From Streptosporangiaceae bacterium (GTDB lineage: Bacteria; Actinomycetota; Actinomycetes; Streptosporangiales; Streptosporangiaceae), in assembly GCA_030043395.1 (NCBI GenBank), contig JASHXW010000456.1, forward strand, positions 1 through 7,195: DNA of 7,195 nt. Reading direction: 5' to 3'. The notes beneath the pieces are model-generated. The model did no database searches and was not told where the DNA came from. It was given only the letters and a program-made list of their open reading frames with translations. Both the position numbers and the translations under genes were made by a program. Below, one piece after another: positions 6,527 through 7,195 of the stretch (position 1 is the first letter of the stretch; each line of letters starts with the position of its first letter).

Positions 6527-7195
6527 GACTGGCACCTCGCTGCCGTCACCGGGATGCTGTGCGAGCCGGTCCGGTGCGGGCCGCTGCGCACTCCGGTCAC
6601 CGTGGCGCTGCAGAGGTAGAAGTTGAGCCACGAGCCGTACGAGGCCAGCCGGGCGATGTCCGCCATCTTGGCTGGCAGGTCTTGCAGGAACTGGCTGACC
6701 ACCGGCGAGTTCGCGGCCAGCGTCGAGGTCAGCCGCCCCAGCTGCACGATGGTGTCGTGCAGCGGCGCCCGGCCCACTTGCAGCAGGCCTGCGGTGGCGG
6801 TGGCAAGGCTGGCAATCGCGGAAATCGAGCTGCCGATCTCGCCGCGATCGGCAGCGAGCCCGGAGACGAGTTCCTGCAGCGAGCTGACCAGGTTGGCGAG
6901 CGCGTCGCCGCGCGAGGTAATGGTGTGCAGCACCGAGTTGAGGTTCGCCACCACCTCGTCGATGACGCGGTCCTTGGTGGCCAGCGAGTTGGTCAGGGAG
7001 CCGACCGTGCTGACCAGCGCCGCGAGATTCGGGCTTTCGCCCTGGAACACCTCGATGATCTCGCTGGACAGCTTGTTCACGTCGCCTGGCGAGAGGGCCT
7101 GGAAGAGCGGCTGGAATCCGTTGAACAGCACGGTGAGGTTGAGCGGGGGCGTGGTATGCGCCAGCGGTATGGTCGCGCCGGGAGCCAGGGTGCGG
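6523..7195 (-). CDS. mceB: Mce family subunit MceB (5' end cut by window edge)
   Basis: The C-terminal 223 codons of the second Mce subunit; the frame stays open to the right edge, so the start lies outside. The first visible residues (APGATIPLAHTTPPLNLTVL followed by FNGFQPLF) match the segment just after the MCE domain in MceB proteins. With a family length near 340 residues, roughly 115-120 are missing, including the membrane anchor and most of the MCE domain. The visible part is the helical tunnel segment, with repeated Leu/Ala heptad-like stretches, then the motif SWLNFYLCSA and a terminal AARCQS. Its only two visible cysteines are 26 residues apart in this tail. A GTG at 7129-7131 is an internal codon, not the start. 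The stop overlaps the mceC start as ATGA. B is assigned by counting back from the lipoprotein subunit and by the post-domain signature. Confidence 0.9.
   Translation of the reverse strand, partial: RTLAPGATIPLAHTTPPLNLTVLFNGFQPLFQALSPGDVNKLSSEIIEVFQGESPNLAALVSTVGSLTNSLATKDRVIDEVVANLNSVLHTITSRGDALANLVSSLQELVSGLAADRGEIGSSISAIASLATATAGLLQVGRAPLHDTIVQLGRLTSTLAANSPVVSQFLQDLPAKMADIARLASYGSWLNFYLCSATVTGVRSGPHRTGSHSIPVTAARCQS
6533..6538 (-). promoter_or_regulatory. Ribosome binding site fixing the mceC start
   Basis: GAGGTG on the minus strand lies 6 bases before the ATG at 6526, inside the 3' end of mceB. It supports the short form of mceC over a longer in-frame reading from 6631 and fits coupled translation through the ATGA overlap. 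Confidence 0.7.

Noticed and set aside
5804..6619. Plus-strand open frame of 271 codons opposite mceC
   Set aside because: Antisense shadow of a well-supported MCE gene; no recognisable domain or hydrophobic segment.
6527..6631. N-terminal extension of mceC by 35 codons
   Set aside because: It would overlap mceB by more than 100 bases, lacks family character, and the ATG at 6526 has a good ribosome site and ATGA coupling.
1..7195. Mobile element, tRNA, rRNA or defence system
   Set aside because: No transposase, integrase, terminal inverted repeats, clover-leaf or defence-type domains were seen on either strand.

Overview
The window reads as a chromosomal segment of a high-GC Gram-positive bacterium (Actinomycetota). 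It holds the distal part of an mce (mammalian cell entry) lipid/sterol-uptake operon, all on the minus strand. The evidence is the strongly GC-rich codon use, the actinobacterial six-subunit Mce arrangement with one lipoprotein subunit in the MceE position, and Mce-associated membrane proteins after the last subunit. The Mce subunits are compact and lack the long Pro-rich tails common in mycobacteria. That hints at a non-mycobacterial actinomycete, but the sequence does not settle the genus.

Layout, right to left in the direction of transcription: mceB (5' end lost at the right edge, stop at 6523), mceC (6526-5507), mceD (5501-4305), mceE lipoprotein (4308-3238), mceF (3238-2075), a first Mce-associated membrane protein (2078-1518), and a second one with a long acidic cytoplasmic tail (1525-719). 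Every junction is an overlap of 1 to 8 bases or a 5-base gap, so these seven genes look like one translationally coupled transcript. The upstream partners expected for such an operon (two YrbE permeases and mceA) would lie beyond the right edge. After the operon come two adjacent stem-loops (664-709), a 260-base intergenic region with an AT-richer patch, and then a co-directional two-transmembrane potassium channel (starting at 458). The channel has a canonical TTVGYGD filter and the start of an RCK-like domain, and is cut by the left edge.

From family knowledge, MceA-F subunits each give one MCE domain and one long helical segment to a hetero-hexameric tube. That tube carries hydrophobic substrates across the cell envelope to YrbE permeases powered by an MceG/Mkl ATPase, usually encoded elsewhere. 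Mas/Mam proteins are small single-pass NTF2-like partners thought to stabilise or accessorise the transporter. The potassium channel is probably an independent gene.

I found no mobile element, CRISPR array, RNA gene or clearly undescribed system. The most interesting points are an asymmetric cysteine pattern in the Mce subunits, oppositely charged low-complexity tails on two operon products, and a potassium channel with an unusual inner helix and a degenerate nucleotide-binding motif.
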